This document shows, one piece after another, positions 1-9,945 of a stretch of 46,475 nt of DNA (positions are counted from its first letter, which is position 1; the number at the start of each line of letters is the position of its first letter). Origin of the DNA: Anaerolineales bacterium (GTDB lineage: Bacteria; Chloroflexota; Anaerolineae; Anaerolineales; Villigracilaceae); assembly GCA_030680155.1 (NCBI GenBank), contig JAUXWL010000089.1:1-46475 (forward strand). Reading direction: 5' to 3'. A program made the translations under genes and the position numbers. Under the pieces are notes generated by a model, which was given only the letters and a program-made list of their open reading frames with translations, did no database searches and was not told the DNA's origin.

Positions 1-1149
1 GCACTTATCACTAACTCGCGAATTCCTTCGCTGACCGCAAACTCCATTCAGGCGATGAAGGTCGCTCAAGCCTTAATGCAATTGGGACATGACATCAGGA
101 TGTTTGCCCCGAAAGAGACCGACGCCGTTAATTACGAATTACTCACTACGCATTACGGATTACGCCTCACGCCCGACCTCGAACTGCTCCCGTCCATCAA
201 GCGGCTCAAACGCCTCGACTTTATCGTCCATGCCCAGCGGGCTGCGCAGAGATTTGGCGCGGAGTTGATCTACACCTGGCTGCCACAGTCCGCGGCGTTG
301 GGCGCGTGGATGGGCTATCCCGTTGTGCTTGAAATGCATGCGGATAATTCCGGCAGGCTCGGCGCATGGTGGCTTGGACAATTTTGGAAAGCAAAGACTC
401 CCAAGGTGATGACGGTCACCACGTCAGCGTTGAGAAAGGCATTGGAACGCTCGACCAACTTCCAGTTTAAGGATGAAGCGGCGCTGCTCGCGCCGAATGG
501 CGTCGAATTGGAGAAGTATGCGGGGTTGCCCAGTCCAGTAGAGGCGCGTCGCCAATTGAATCTCAAAGAGGGAGCAACCGTTGGCTTTACGGGTCATATT
601 TATCCAGGCAGAGGCGCGGACTTGCTCTTTGAACTCGCGAAGCAAATGCCGAACGTGAATTTTCTATGGGTGGGCGGCACGGCTGAGTTGGTGGATTTTT
701 GGCGCGGTAAGTTAACTGAAGCCAAGATGACCAACGTGACGATGACGGGCTTTGTGAATCACGAAGTCATCCCGCTCTATCAAGCGGCGGCGGATGTTTT
801 GCTGATGCCGTACTCGCGCTCCATCGAAGCGTCGAGCGGACAGGACATTGCCGAAGTCATCAACCCGATGAAGATGTTTGAGTACATGGCTTCGGGGCGC
901 GCAATCGTTTCGGCGGATCTGCCTTCGATACGCGAGGTGTTGAGGGAGGGGAGTGCGGTGTTTTGTGAAGCAGGGAATTGGGAATTGGTAATAGGAAATT
1001 GGAAAGCGGCAATTGAGTCTTTGCTCGCGGATGAAGCGCGCAGAACGGCATTGAGCGCTCAAGCGCGAAAAGACGTGGAGCAGTTGACGTGGATCAAACG
1101 CGAAGAGCGCGTGATGGATTTGCTAAAAGCAAACCTCCGAAGTCTTTGA
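1..1149 (+). CDS. Glycosyltransferase family 4 (5' end outside window)
   Basis: Retaining GT-B glycosyltransferase that would transfer a sugar from a nucleotide donor to a growing glycan at the cytoplasmic membrane. The frame is open from base 1, and the residues before the first ATG (base 55) read RIPSLTANSIQAMK. That is the usual N-terminal motif of this family (RIPS..ANSIQ.MK), so the real start lies upstream and the ATG at 55 is internal. The C-terminal donor-binding half has GFTGHIYPGRG and, near base 820, the E-x7-E type region ending NPMKMFEYMASG. Two 42-bp heptamer arrays are embedded in frame (131-172 and 973-1014) and encode a His/Tyr/Thr/Leu-rich and a Gly-Asn-Trp-rich stretch. The stop codon lies in the loop of a terminator hairpin. 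The acceptor is unknown. Confidence 0.88.
   Translation, partial: ALITNSRIPSLTANSIQAMKVAQALMQLGHDIRMFAPKETDAVNYELLTTHYGLRLTPDLELLPSIKRLKRLDFIVHAQRAAQRFGAELIYTWLPQSAALGAWMGYPVVLEMHADNSGRLGAWWLGQFWKAKTPKVMTVTTSALRKALERSTNFQFKDEAALLAPNGVELEKYAGLPSPVEARRQLNLKEGATVGFTGHIYPGRGADLLFELAKQMPNVNFLWVGGTAELVDFWRGKLTEAKMTNVTMTGFVNHEVIPLYQAAADVLLMPYSRSIEASSGQDIAEVINPMKMFEYMASGRAIVSADLPSIREVLREGSAVFCEAGNWELVIGNWKAAIESLLADEARRTALSAQARKDVEQLTWIKREERVMDLLKANLRSL
131..172. repeat. In-gene heptamer array, consensus ATTACGN
   Basis: Six consecutive 7-base units with no gap: ATTACGA at 131, then variants starting at 138, 145, 152 (ATTACGG), 159 (ATTACGC) and 166 (CTCACGC). Six units make 42 bases, or 14 codons, so the reading frame of the glycosyltransferase is kept. 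The unit resembles the heptamer of the intergenic array at 41414-41469. It looks like a short tandemly repeated repetitive (STRR) element inside a coding region. Confidence 0.75.
973..1014. repeat. In-gene heptamer array, consensus GGGAATT
   Basis: Six consecutive 7-base units: GGGAATT at 973 and 980, then GGTAATA (987), GGAAATT (994), GGAAAGC (1001) and GGCAATT (1008). It is again exactly 42 bases and in frame, and it encodes the repetitive peptide GNWELVIGNWKAAI. The sequence is unrelated to the array at 131, but period and length are the same. Confidence 0.75.
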
Positions 1150-1166
1150 GACTTCGGAGGTTTTTT
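1131..1166 (+). terminator. Rho-independent terminator overlapping the stop codon
   Basis: A perfect 15-bp stem (1131-1145 with 1149-1163) closes a 3-base loop and runs into six T residues (1161-1166). The last codons and the TGA stop of the GT4 gene lie inside the stem and loop. It should end the transcript entering from the left and separate it from the next gene. Confidence 0.85.
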
Positions 1167-1251
1167 ATTCTCGAGTCACTGCTGCCAAACTCACCGTGAG
1201 CATCATGACTGTATAAAATATGCATGATTTTTGAATGGTAGAATGGTCATC

Positions 1252-1833
1252 ATGATCCGAAAGTTTGTTTCGAGCAAGTGGATGATTCTGGCGGTGATCG
1301 GGATGGCTCTGTTTGTGTTGCTGACAGTCTCCATCTGGCGGATATCCTCGCTCGCGCAGACAGAACCAGAAATTGCCCCTCGACTCGTACTGAAACTCGG
1401 CTATTGCGGGGTGGATATGGATGCGCTGTGCATCCTGTCTTTTGGGCGCGATGTGGATGGGAATACAGTTGTCAACCTGTTTGTGCCCGGACGAGACTTC
1501 CCCGATTTTTATCTGATAGCAAGCAGGGTGACGGGGGACTATCTGTACGAGTGCTCGCGAAGTGTGAACGTCCCCACCAGTGTGTATTGTGTTGGCTCGG
1601 CGCTCAATTTGAATGAACGCGTGGAATTCTCCATTTTTTCGCAGGAGGATGACCGTCTGCTGGCCAGGGGCGGGCTTGTTCTGAAAGCATTTTTGATCTC
1701 TGCTCCAGGGATGGAAACAGGGACAGAAATAACAGCAACAGAAACAGCAACAGAAACAGCAACAGCAACCGACCCCGAGAGCGGGGATGAAACTGCCACA
1801 CCGCTGCCGACCGGTTACCCGAACGACCCATAA
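1252..1833 (+). CDS. Small membrane-anchored protein with Thr/Glu/Ala-rich tail
   Basis: Unrecognised protein of about 193 residues. One hydrophobic segment (roughly residues 8-30) follows a basic start and is typical of an uncleaved anchor or signal. The exported part holds four cysteines in the contexts YCGVDMDALC, YECSRS and YCVGSA, which could form disulfides. The C terminus is low-complexity (TATETATETATATD) and ends in a Pro-rich tip. Such Thr/Ala-rich stalks are frequent in Anaerolineae surface proteins and could be O-glycosylated. In-frame ATGs lie at 1231, 1243 and 1252; none has a clear ribosome-binding site, and 1252 (MIRKF) gives the most normal N terminus. A TATAAA-like -10 at 1212 may drive it. 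The next gene starts 9 bases after the stop, so they are probably co-transcribed. Confidence 0.6.
   Translation: MIRKFVSSKWMILAVIGMALFVLLTVSIWRISSLAQTEPEIAPRLVLKLGYCGVDMDALCILSFGRDVDGNTVVNLFVPGRDFPDFYLIASRVTGDYLYECSRSVNVPTSVYCVGSALNLNERVEFSIFSQEDDRLLARGGLVLKAFLISAPGMETGTEITATETATETATATDPESGDETATPLPTGYPNDP
1722..1770 (+). repeat. Coding hexamer repeat for Thr-Glu/Thr-Ala tail
   Basis: Hexamers alternating ACAGAA and ACAGCA encode the Thr-Ala-Thr-Glu tail of the preceding small membrane protein. The period is 6 (two codons), unlike the 7-base arrays elsewhere, so this is an ordinary coding repeat. Confidence 0.7.
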
Positions 1834-1842
1834 AGGCTCGAC

Positions 1843-3588
1843 ATGAATCCATGGCTGGACGGTGTGGGGATGCTCGGCTATTACAGCCGCACAGTCTTAT
1901 ACTTGTTGTTGATAGTTGTGTGGGGGATGTTGATCGTATACCGTTTCCTTGAAAAACGATTTGGCGGTCACCTGAACAGTACAGAGCGTCTTTCTCTTGC
2001 CATGTCAGGCTGGATCGTCCCAGCCATGCTTTGGGCGGGATTATATGCAGGCGGTACGTTCCTGTTCGGAAAAGCCATCGGAGTAACACTGTCCATACTC
2101 GTTATGCTTATTTCCTTGGCGTTCTTTTCTTTCAAGTCCATTCATGTCTCGTCAACTTCTATCGCTTTGATCTTGCTTTTCGTGATTTCCCTGGTTTTGA
2201 AATTCGCCTTTCTGAAACATGCAACCCTGCCCTCTTATTTTGACTCTGCAGAACACTATCGCATCATCCGTTATTTTATCGAGCCTGCGGACGATACTCT
2301 CTCCTCTTACTATCATACGGGCTTTCATATTCTTGGCGCGGCGTTTGTCAGTTTTTTCGATTTGAGCGTTTTGGATTTCATGTTGGCAGGCGGACAGTTT
2401 CTTCTCGCCATTTTGCCGCTTTCCCTGTTCCTGATCGTCAGGCATGAAACTGACTCAATAGCGGCGGGATTGTTCGCCGCCGTGCTGGCAGGTTTTGGGT
2501 GGCACATGCCTGCCCATTTGATGAATTGGGGAAAATACCCCGCGCTTTTGAGTCTGGTTTGTATTTCCTTTGTGTTGAACTTTGCATACCTGCTATATCG
2601 CAAAGGCTCATTTAAACATCAAAATTCAGGAAACCATCTTCTGCTTGCAGCCGTGGTACTTGTCTCCGCTTTTATTCACACGCGTTCCCTCATTGTTTAC
2701 ATGATGCTGGCGGCGGCATACCTGCTCACCGCTTGGCGAACACGAATTGCACTGAAAAATCAAAGCCTGCTTTTCGTACTATTTGTTTTGCTTCTCGAAC
2801 TCATCGTTTTACAGAATGACGCCGCGCTCCGCACCCTGTTGGATGGATACATTAACAAGGATGGTTGGACTCTCATCCTGCTTATTGCCCTGACTCCTTT
2901 CGCTATGAAGGAATTTCCCAACCTGACCTTCTTCCTGCTCGCTTCGCTTTCCTTCTTTGTGGCTGGTCTGTTCGTCCCCGTGCATTTGCCCACCGCAGGC
3001 GTCTTAACCCTGCTGGACAGGCCCTATGTGCAAATGTTGGCGTATCTCCCACTATCCATCCTCAGCGGACTGGGACTGGCGGGTCTGATCCGCTTCATGC
3101 AAAGACATATTTCTGTTTCAACGATGTCAGTCCGTGTTGCGCTGCTTGTCGCGTTTGGGATTGTCCTTGCCCATGCCGTATTTCGTTATGACTACTATCC
3201 GTCCGAGTGCTGCCAGATCGCGAATCGAGATGACCTCGCACTGCTGACATGGATAAACGCCTCACTCCCGCCAGATGGTTCCATCCTCATCGCTGCCAGC
3301 CCTGTGAACGTGACCCCTTTCGAGCAGACAGAAATACATGCCGGGGTGGATGGTGGTATCTGGGTCGCGCCATTGACATCTCGGCAGACCGTGCTTGCGT
3401 GGGAAAGGCTTGATCTTGCGAGTGCAACAGTCCATGCGGAGATTTGCAGGCGCAGGTTGGGATACGTCTACGTGGGAGGGATGCCGCAGAGTTTTTCCAC
3501 ATCCCAACTTGAAGGAAACCCCGCGTGGTATCAGCAGGTCTTTGCCCTGCCGCGCGCGAAGTTATACCAGGTGACGAACTGCCAATAG
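1843..3588 (+). CDS. Multi-pass membrane protein, probable GT-C glycosyltransferase
   Basis: A 581-residue polytopic membrane protein with about a dozen hydrophobic segments. The first large loop after residue 120 has an acidic motif (YFDSAEHYRIIRYF). Acidic residues in this loop are typical of GT-C enzymes, which use a polyprenyl-phosphate sugar outside the membrane. The last ~120 residues form a non-membrane C-terminal domain (NRDDLALLTWIN, WVAPLTSRQTV), as in many Chloroflexota membrane glycosyltransferases. No catalytic assignment beyond the fold class is possible by eye; a polymerase (Wzy-like) role is an alternative. It follows the small anchored protein closely and precedes another membrane protein by 29 bases. 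Confidence 0.6.
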   Translation: MNPWLDGVGMLGYYSRTVLYLLLIVVWGMLIVYRFLEKRFGGHLNSTERLSLAMSGWIVPAMLWAGLYAGGTFLFGKAIGVTLSILVMLISLAFFSFKSIHVSSTSIALILLFVISLVLKFAFLKHATLPSYFDSAEHYRIIRYFIEPADDTLSSYYHTGFHILGAAFVSFFDLSVLDFMLAGGQFLLAILPLSLFLIVRHETDSIAAGLFAAVLAGFGWHMPAHLMNWGKYPALLSLVCISFVLNFAYLLYRKGSFKHQNSGNHLLLAAVVLVSAFIHTRSLIVYMMLAAAYLLTAWRTRIALKNQSLLFVLFVLLLELIVLQNDAALRTLLDGYINKDGWTLILLIALTPFAMKEFPNLTFFLLASLSFFVAGLFVPVHLPTAGVLTLLDRPYVQMLAYLPLSILSGLGLAGLIRFMQRHISVSTMSVRVALLVAFGIVLAHAVFRYDYYPSECCQIANRDDLALLTWINASLPPDGSILIAASPVNVTPFEQTEIHAGVDGGIWVAPLTSRQTVLAWERLDLASATVHAEICRRRLGYVYVGGMPQSFSTSQLEGNPAWYQQVFALPRAKLYQVTNCQ

Positions 3589-3617
3589 GTTGGCTATTTA
3601 ATGGTAAAAGTGGGGAT

Positions 3618-6202
<2,585 letters not shown>

Positions 6203-6209
6203 TTCAACC

Positions 6210-8075
6210 ATGTCGCTGGTGGCTTATTTTCGAAATAAGATTTCGGCTGCTCCAGGGGGCTGGAAGTTTTTATGGAGCGCTGATTTTCTTGCTTTTCTTG
6301 GGGTTTTGATTTATTTACTGCAAGCGATCGCCTATGCCCATACGACAATATCAGACCTGGATGAAGGGGGATACTTGCTCAAGGGCTGGCTGTTTGCGTT
6401 GGGCAAATATCGTCCGTTTGACCCGGGTATCTCCACAAATAAAGGTCCGTTGGCTTTCTTGATTCCCGGGTACGCCCAGCTTTTGTTTGGTGCGGGGCTG
6501 CGTACGGGACGTTACCTGGCCGTGGTTTTGGGCGCCCTGGCGATTGTTGGGGTTTGGCTGACATCGAAGCGGCTTGGTAATCAGTGGCTGGCGGCTGGGG
6601 CGGTTTGGGTATTCGCGTTAAATTTGCCCGTCATCAAAGTGTATAGCGTGGCGGTGACCCAAAGCACAATTGCATTTATGCTGGCGTGGACATTGGTCCT
6701 GTTGTTGGATGAAAAAAGACCCCCCTGGCAATTATTCATAAGCGGTATTCTGGCAGGAGCCATGATGATGGTCAGGCAGAATATGATGCCGGTCCTGCCG
6801 CTCCTGTGCATTTATGCCCTGGTGCAGTATCGCTGGAGGGGACTTTGGTTCGTCCTGCCTGGGCTGGCTGTAACGGGTTGGTTTTTTTATATTTACTGGC
6901 CCGATATTCTGCAATTGTGGACATGGATTCCTTTCGTAACCATATCGTCCGAAGTCATTTATCAGGGGGGCGGGATGCCTGCCTGGCAGCCTGTCATAAC
7001 GACAGCCACCCGTATGCTCTCCGTATTTCAATCCATTCGTTTGCATTTTGTGACGCTCGTTGGAAGCCTTATGGTTGTTTTTCTCTGGCAGAGGCGTTCG
7101 AAATGGGAATCGGATGCGAAACTTTTAGCTGCAATAACCCTCTTCGCCTTGTTTTGGGGCCTGGTTTTTATGCATGCCATGGCTGCAATTGGATTGGATT
7201 ATTGTGTATTTTGCCTAAAGAATTACATTGCATTTTTCAATATTGCGGGCATTCTATTGATAGTGGTGTCGGCAGGGTCCTGGAACTGGCATATACCACG
7301 GTTCGCACAAATAAGTGTGGTCATTTTGGGGCTGGCTGCCTTCGCGGTTGTCGGCTTTTCCGCTTTCGAAGATATTGGGAATTTTGCTTTGACACTCCCC
7401 GCTCTCAGAATTCGCGATCAACAAATATTGCCCAGTTTGATTACCTGGCGGGATGTTCTTGTATACGGCTTTGACCTTAATCTCAATTCCGCCAAGAAGG
7501 CTGCGTCTTTATTGTTGGGCACAGCCATGGGAATGATAATTACCGGCGCAGCTTATTCGGTGTGGAGATGGGCGTGGCGGTCTCCTTATAAATCAAGTTT
7601 CGGCTCTTTTTTTGTATCGGTCATCCTTATTGTAGGAGGGGTTGCTGCTCCCGTTTTGGGCGGGTCATACGGCAATCGCGACTGCAACCTGGATGTCCTT
7701 GCATCGAGTGAATTGATCGGAGAACACTTGCAGGGCATCATTCCCGCCGGGAGTTCAGTGTATTGGGATGGCGGTTTGTCGGCGACCCCGCTTTTGTATC
7801 TTTCCGGTGTGACTATTTATCCCGCGCAGATCAACAGCGCCTATTCCTTCAAGAGCGGCGGGGACACGCAGGAAGCCCGTCGATTCGGGCTGTGGAACGA
7901 GGAGTTGCGGGCCGAATGGAAGGCGACCGCCGATTTCATTATCGTTGAAGAAGCGCGCTATCAAAACTGGCAGCAGTACTTATCCCCGGCGGAATTTGAT
8001 GAATATCTTTCAACGCCCGTGGGCACATCTTGTGTCGAAGAAACACGCTTAAGAATTTTCAAGAGAAAACAATGA
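6210..8075 (+). CDS. GT39/ArnT-like membrane glycosyltransferase
   Basis: A 621-residue multi-pass protein of the GT-C type. Loop 1 has SDLDEGGYLLKG; the D-x-D/E motif here matches the catalytic acidic pair of PMT/ArnT enzymes, followed by a conserved NKGPLAFLIPG segment. It probably transfers a sugar from polyprenyl phosphate to a glycan or protein on the outer face. A C-terminal extracytoplasmic domain (about residue 500 on) ends in GTSCVEETRLRIFKR. It starts 7 bases after gmd and its stop overlaps the next start (ATGA). That next gene is the enzyme that would make the lipid-linked donor, so the pair is likely functionally coupled. Confidence 0.72.
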   Translation: MSLVAYFRNKISAAPGGWKFLWSADFLAFLGVLIYLLQAIAYAHTTISDLDEGGYLLKGWLFALGKYRPFDPGISTNKGPLAFLIPGYAQLLFGAGLRTGRYLAVVLGALAIVGVWLTSKRLGNQWLAAGAVWVFALNLPVIKVYSVAVTQSTIAFMLAWTLVLLLDEKRPPWQLFISGILAGAMMMVRQNMMPVLPLLCIYALVQYRWRGLWFVLPGLAVTGWFFYIYWPDILQLWTWIPFVTISSEVIYQGGGMPAWQPVITTATRMLSVFQSIRLHFVTLVGSLMVVFLWQRRSKWESDAKLLAAITLFALFWGLVFMHAMAAIGLDYCVFCLKNYIAFFNIAGILLIVVSAGSWNWHIPRFAQISVVILGLAAFAVVGFSAFEDIGNFALTLPALRIRDQQILPSLITWRDVLVYGFDLNLNSAKKAASLLLGTAMGMIITGAAYSVWRWAWRSPYKSSFGSFFVSVILIVGGVAAPVLGGSYGNRDCNLDVLASSELIGEHLQGIIPAGSSVYWDGGLSATPLLYLSGVTIYPAQINSAYSFKSGGDTQEARRFGLWNEELRAEWKATADFIIVEEARYQNWQQYLSPAEFDEYLSTPVGTSCVEETRLRIFKRKQ

Positions 8076-9031
8076 ACCTTTCCCTCATCATCCCTGTTTT
8101 TAATGAGCAGGATAATCTCCCGCTCCTCTTTGATGCGATCTATCAGACCATGAACCCTCTTGGCAGGATCTGGGAGGCGGTTCTGGTGGATGATGGCAGC
8201 CGCGACCAAAGCCTGTCGGTTCTCAAGGAGTATGCCGCGAAAGACCCGCAGCATATCCGTGTGGTTTCGTTCCGCCGCAACTTTGGGCAGACCGCCGCCA
8301 TTGCCGCGGGGTTGGATTATTCGAGGGGCGAGATCATCGTACTGCTCGATGCCGACTTGCAGAATGACCCCGCGGATATTCCCATGATGCTGGCAAAGCT
8401 GGATGAGGGTTATGACCTGGTCAGCGGTTGGCGCAAAAAACGCAAGGACAATGCCGTTACGCGAAATTTCCCGTCCATGATCGCGAACCGCGTCATCTCA
8501 CAAGTGACAGGGGTTCACCTGCACGATTATGGCTGTACGCTCAAAGCCTACCGCCGTGATGTGCTGGAAGGCTTCCGTCTCTACGGCGAAATGCATCGCT
8601 TCATTCCAGTGTATGCCAGCTCGGTCGGCGCGAAGATCACCGAGGTCGTCGTCAGCCACCACCCCCGCAAATTTGGAAAGACCAAGTACGGACTGGAGCG
8701 AACCGCGAAAGTCATCCTTGATCTGTTTACTGTGAAATTCCTGGTCAGTTTTGCCTCCAAGCCCATTTATCTCTTCGGCGGCACGGGCGGATTGTTGATG
8801 ATCTTCAGCACGGCCATTATGACGTACCTGCTGGTGCGGCGTTTGTTTTTCCTGGTGTCGGTGACCGGCTCGCCGCTCTTTCAGACGAGTGTGATGTTTT
8901 TCATCCTTGGCTTTCAGTCCATGTTGATGGGGTTGATCGCGGAACTATTGGTGCGCACCTATCACGAGTCGCAGCGCAAGCCCACCTATACCGTGCGTAC
9001 GATCATCAATTTGGAATCAAAGAATGACTGA
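8072..9031 (+). CDS. Polyprenyl-phosphate glycosyltransferase (DPM1/ArnC/GtrB-like GT2)
   Basis: Inverting GT2 enzyme that should load a sugar (mannose, glucose or another hexose) from a nucleotide donor onto undecaprenyl phosphate at the inner face of the membrane. The 319 residues begin MNLSLIIPVFNEQDNLP. Nucleotide and metal motifs are LVDDGSRD (about 38-45) and DADLQNDP (about 93-100), the latter diagnostic for the DPM1/ArnC/GtrB group. Two C-terminal hydrophobic segments match the GtrB-type anchor. An upstream in-frame ATG exists, but the start at 8072 gives a 4-base ATGA overlap with the GT-C gene before it, implying translational coupling. The product is the expected donor for the GT-C proteins in this locus. 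Confidence 0.9.
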   Translation: MNLSLIIPVFNEQDNLPLLFDAIYQTMNPLGRIWEAVLVDDGSRDQSLSVLKEYAAKDPQHIRVVSFRRNFGQTAAIAAGLDYSRGEIIVLLDADLQNDPADIPMMLAKLDEGYDLVSGWRKKRKDNAVTRNFPSMIANRVISQVTGVHLHDYGCTLKAYRRDVLEGFRLYGEMHRFIPVYASSVGAKITEVVVSHHPRKFGKTKYGLERTAKVILDLFTVKFLVSFASKPIYLFGGTGGLLMIFSTAIMTYLLVRRLFFLVSVTGSPLFQTSVMFFILGFQSMLMGLIAELLVRTYHESQRKPTYTVRTIINLESKND

Positions 9032-9941
9032 ATGGCTGCGCGAAAACCGCCAGACCATTGCGCGCGTATTGGGAAGTGTTCTGGCGTTGGCGCTCCTGCT
9101 CGTTCTGATCGAAGAGGAGGGGGATGGGGAGCTATTCTCTGCCTTGCGGCGTGTTTCCATCGGATACTTTCTCGCGGCAGTAGCTGCCTTGACAGTCTCG
9201 CGTCTTTTTGCAACTGCGCGTTGGCATGTGCTGCTTAAGTCGGCTGGGGTGGAGATTTCTTTTTCCCGTTCCATCCTGCTGACCTTCACGGGTAATTTTT
9301 CTTCCAACTTTTTACCCACCACCATTGGCGGGGATATGGTGCGACTGGCCGGCGCAATGCAGCTTGACTATGACCGCGCCATTTGCCTCGCCTCACTCGT
9401 CGTAGATCGGCTGATTGGCATTGCAGGCATGACTCTGGCCCTGCCATTGGGGCTGATCCCCGTGTTTTCGATGGAGTCCGGGGTTTTGCAATCCGTTGCG
9501 GTTTCTGCGTTGCTGCAAAAGGGCATGGATTTTTTCAAGCGTACGTTTGCATCATTTTCGATCTGGTTGAAAAAACCGCTGGCATTGATGGGTTCGCTGT
9601 TCGCTACTGTAGGCAATATGCTGTTCATCTACCTGGCGATCTATCTCTTGCTGCTTGGGATCGACCATCAGGTTGATTATTGGCTGGTTGCGGGCTTGTA
9701 TACGCTTACGTATTTCGTTACACTCGTCCCCATCTCCATCAATGGATTGGGTGTGCAGGAACTTTCCCTGACCTTTCTTCTAACCCAGATTGGCGGGTTG
9801 AGTCCCTCCGAAAGCGCAACCATCGCTCTGCTTACCCGGGTCATATTCATCCTCACCAGCCTGCCAGGCGCCTTCTTCCTGCCGTCCATTTTGACGGCGA
9901 TGAATGGGAAGAAGGCCGGGCTTTCTGATAAAGGTAATTAA
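9024..9941 (+). CDS. LPG-synthase-type membrane protein (flippase-like)
   Basis: A 305-residue multi-pass protein of the lysylphosphatidylglycerol-synthase transmembrane family (UPF0104/AglD-like). Diagnostic segments: GNFSSNFLPTTIGGDMVRL (about 90-110), SLVVDRLIG, and VPISINGLGVQE near the C terminus. The soluble aminoacyl-transferase domain of true MprF is absent. Stand-alone members next to DPM1-like GT2 genes are often proposed to move lipid-linked sugars across the membrane; that role is an inference. It overlaps the preceding GT2 gene by 8 bases, which supports this link. The next gene starts 4 bases after the stop. Confidence 0.82.
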   Translation: MTEWLRENRQTIARVLGSVLALALLLVLIEEEGDGELFSALRRVSIGYFLAAVAALTVSRLFATARWHVLLKSAGVEISFSRSILLTFTGNFSSNFLPTTIGGDMVRLAGAMQLDYDRAICLASLVVDRLIGIAGMTLALPLGLIPVFSMESGVLQSVAVSALLQKGMDFFKRTFASFSIWLKKPLALMGSLFATVGNMLFIYLAIYLLLLGIDHQVDYWLVAGLYTLTYFVTLVPISINGLGVQELSLTFLLTQIGGLSPSESATIALLTRVIFILTSLPGAFFLPSILTAMNGKKAGLSDKGN

Positions 9942-9945
9942 GCGT

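Noticed and set aside
1722-1770. ACAGAA/ACAGCA repeat as another heptamer array
   Set aside because: The period is 6, matching codon pairs in a Thr-Glu/Thr-Ala tail.
6806-7474. + strand open frame of 222 codons inside the GT39 gene
   Set aside because: Out of frame with a gene that has family motifs; no ribosome-binding site.
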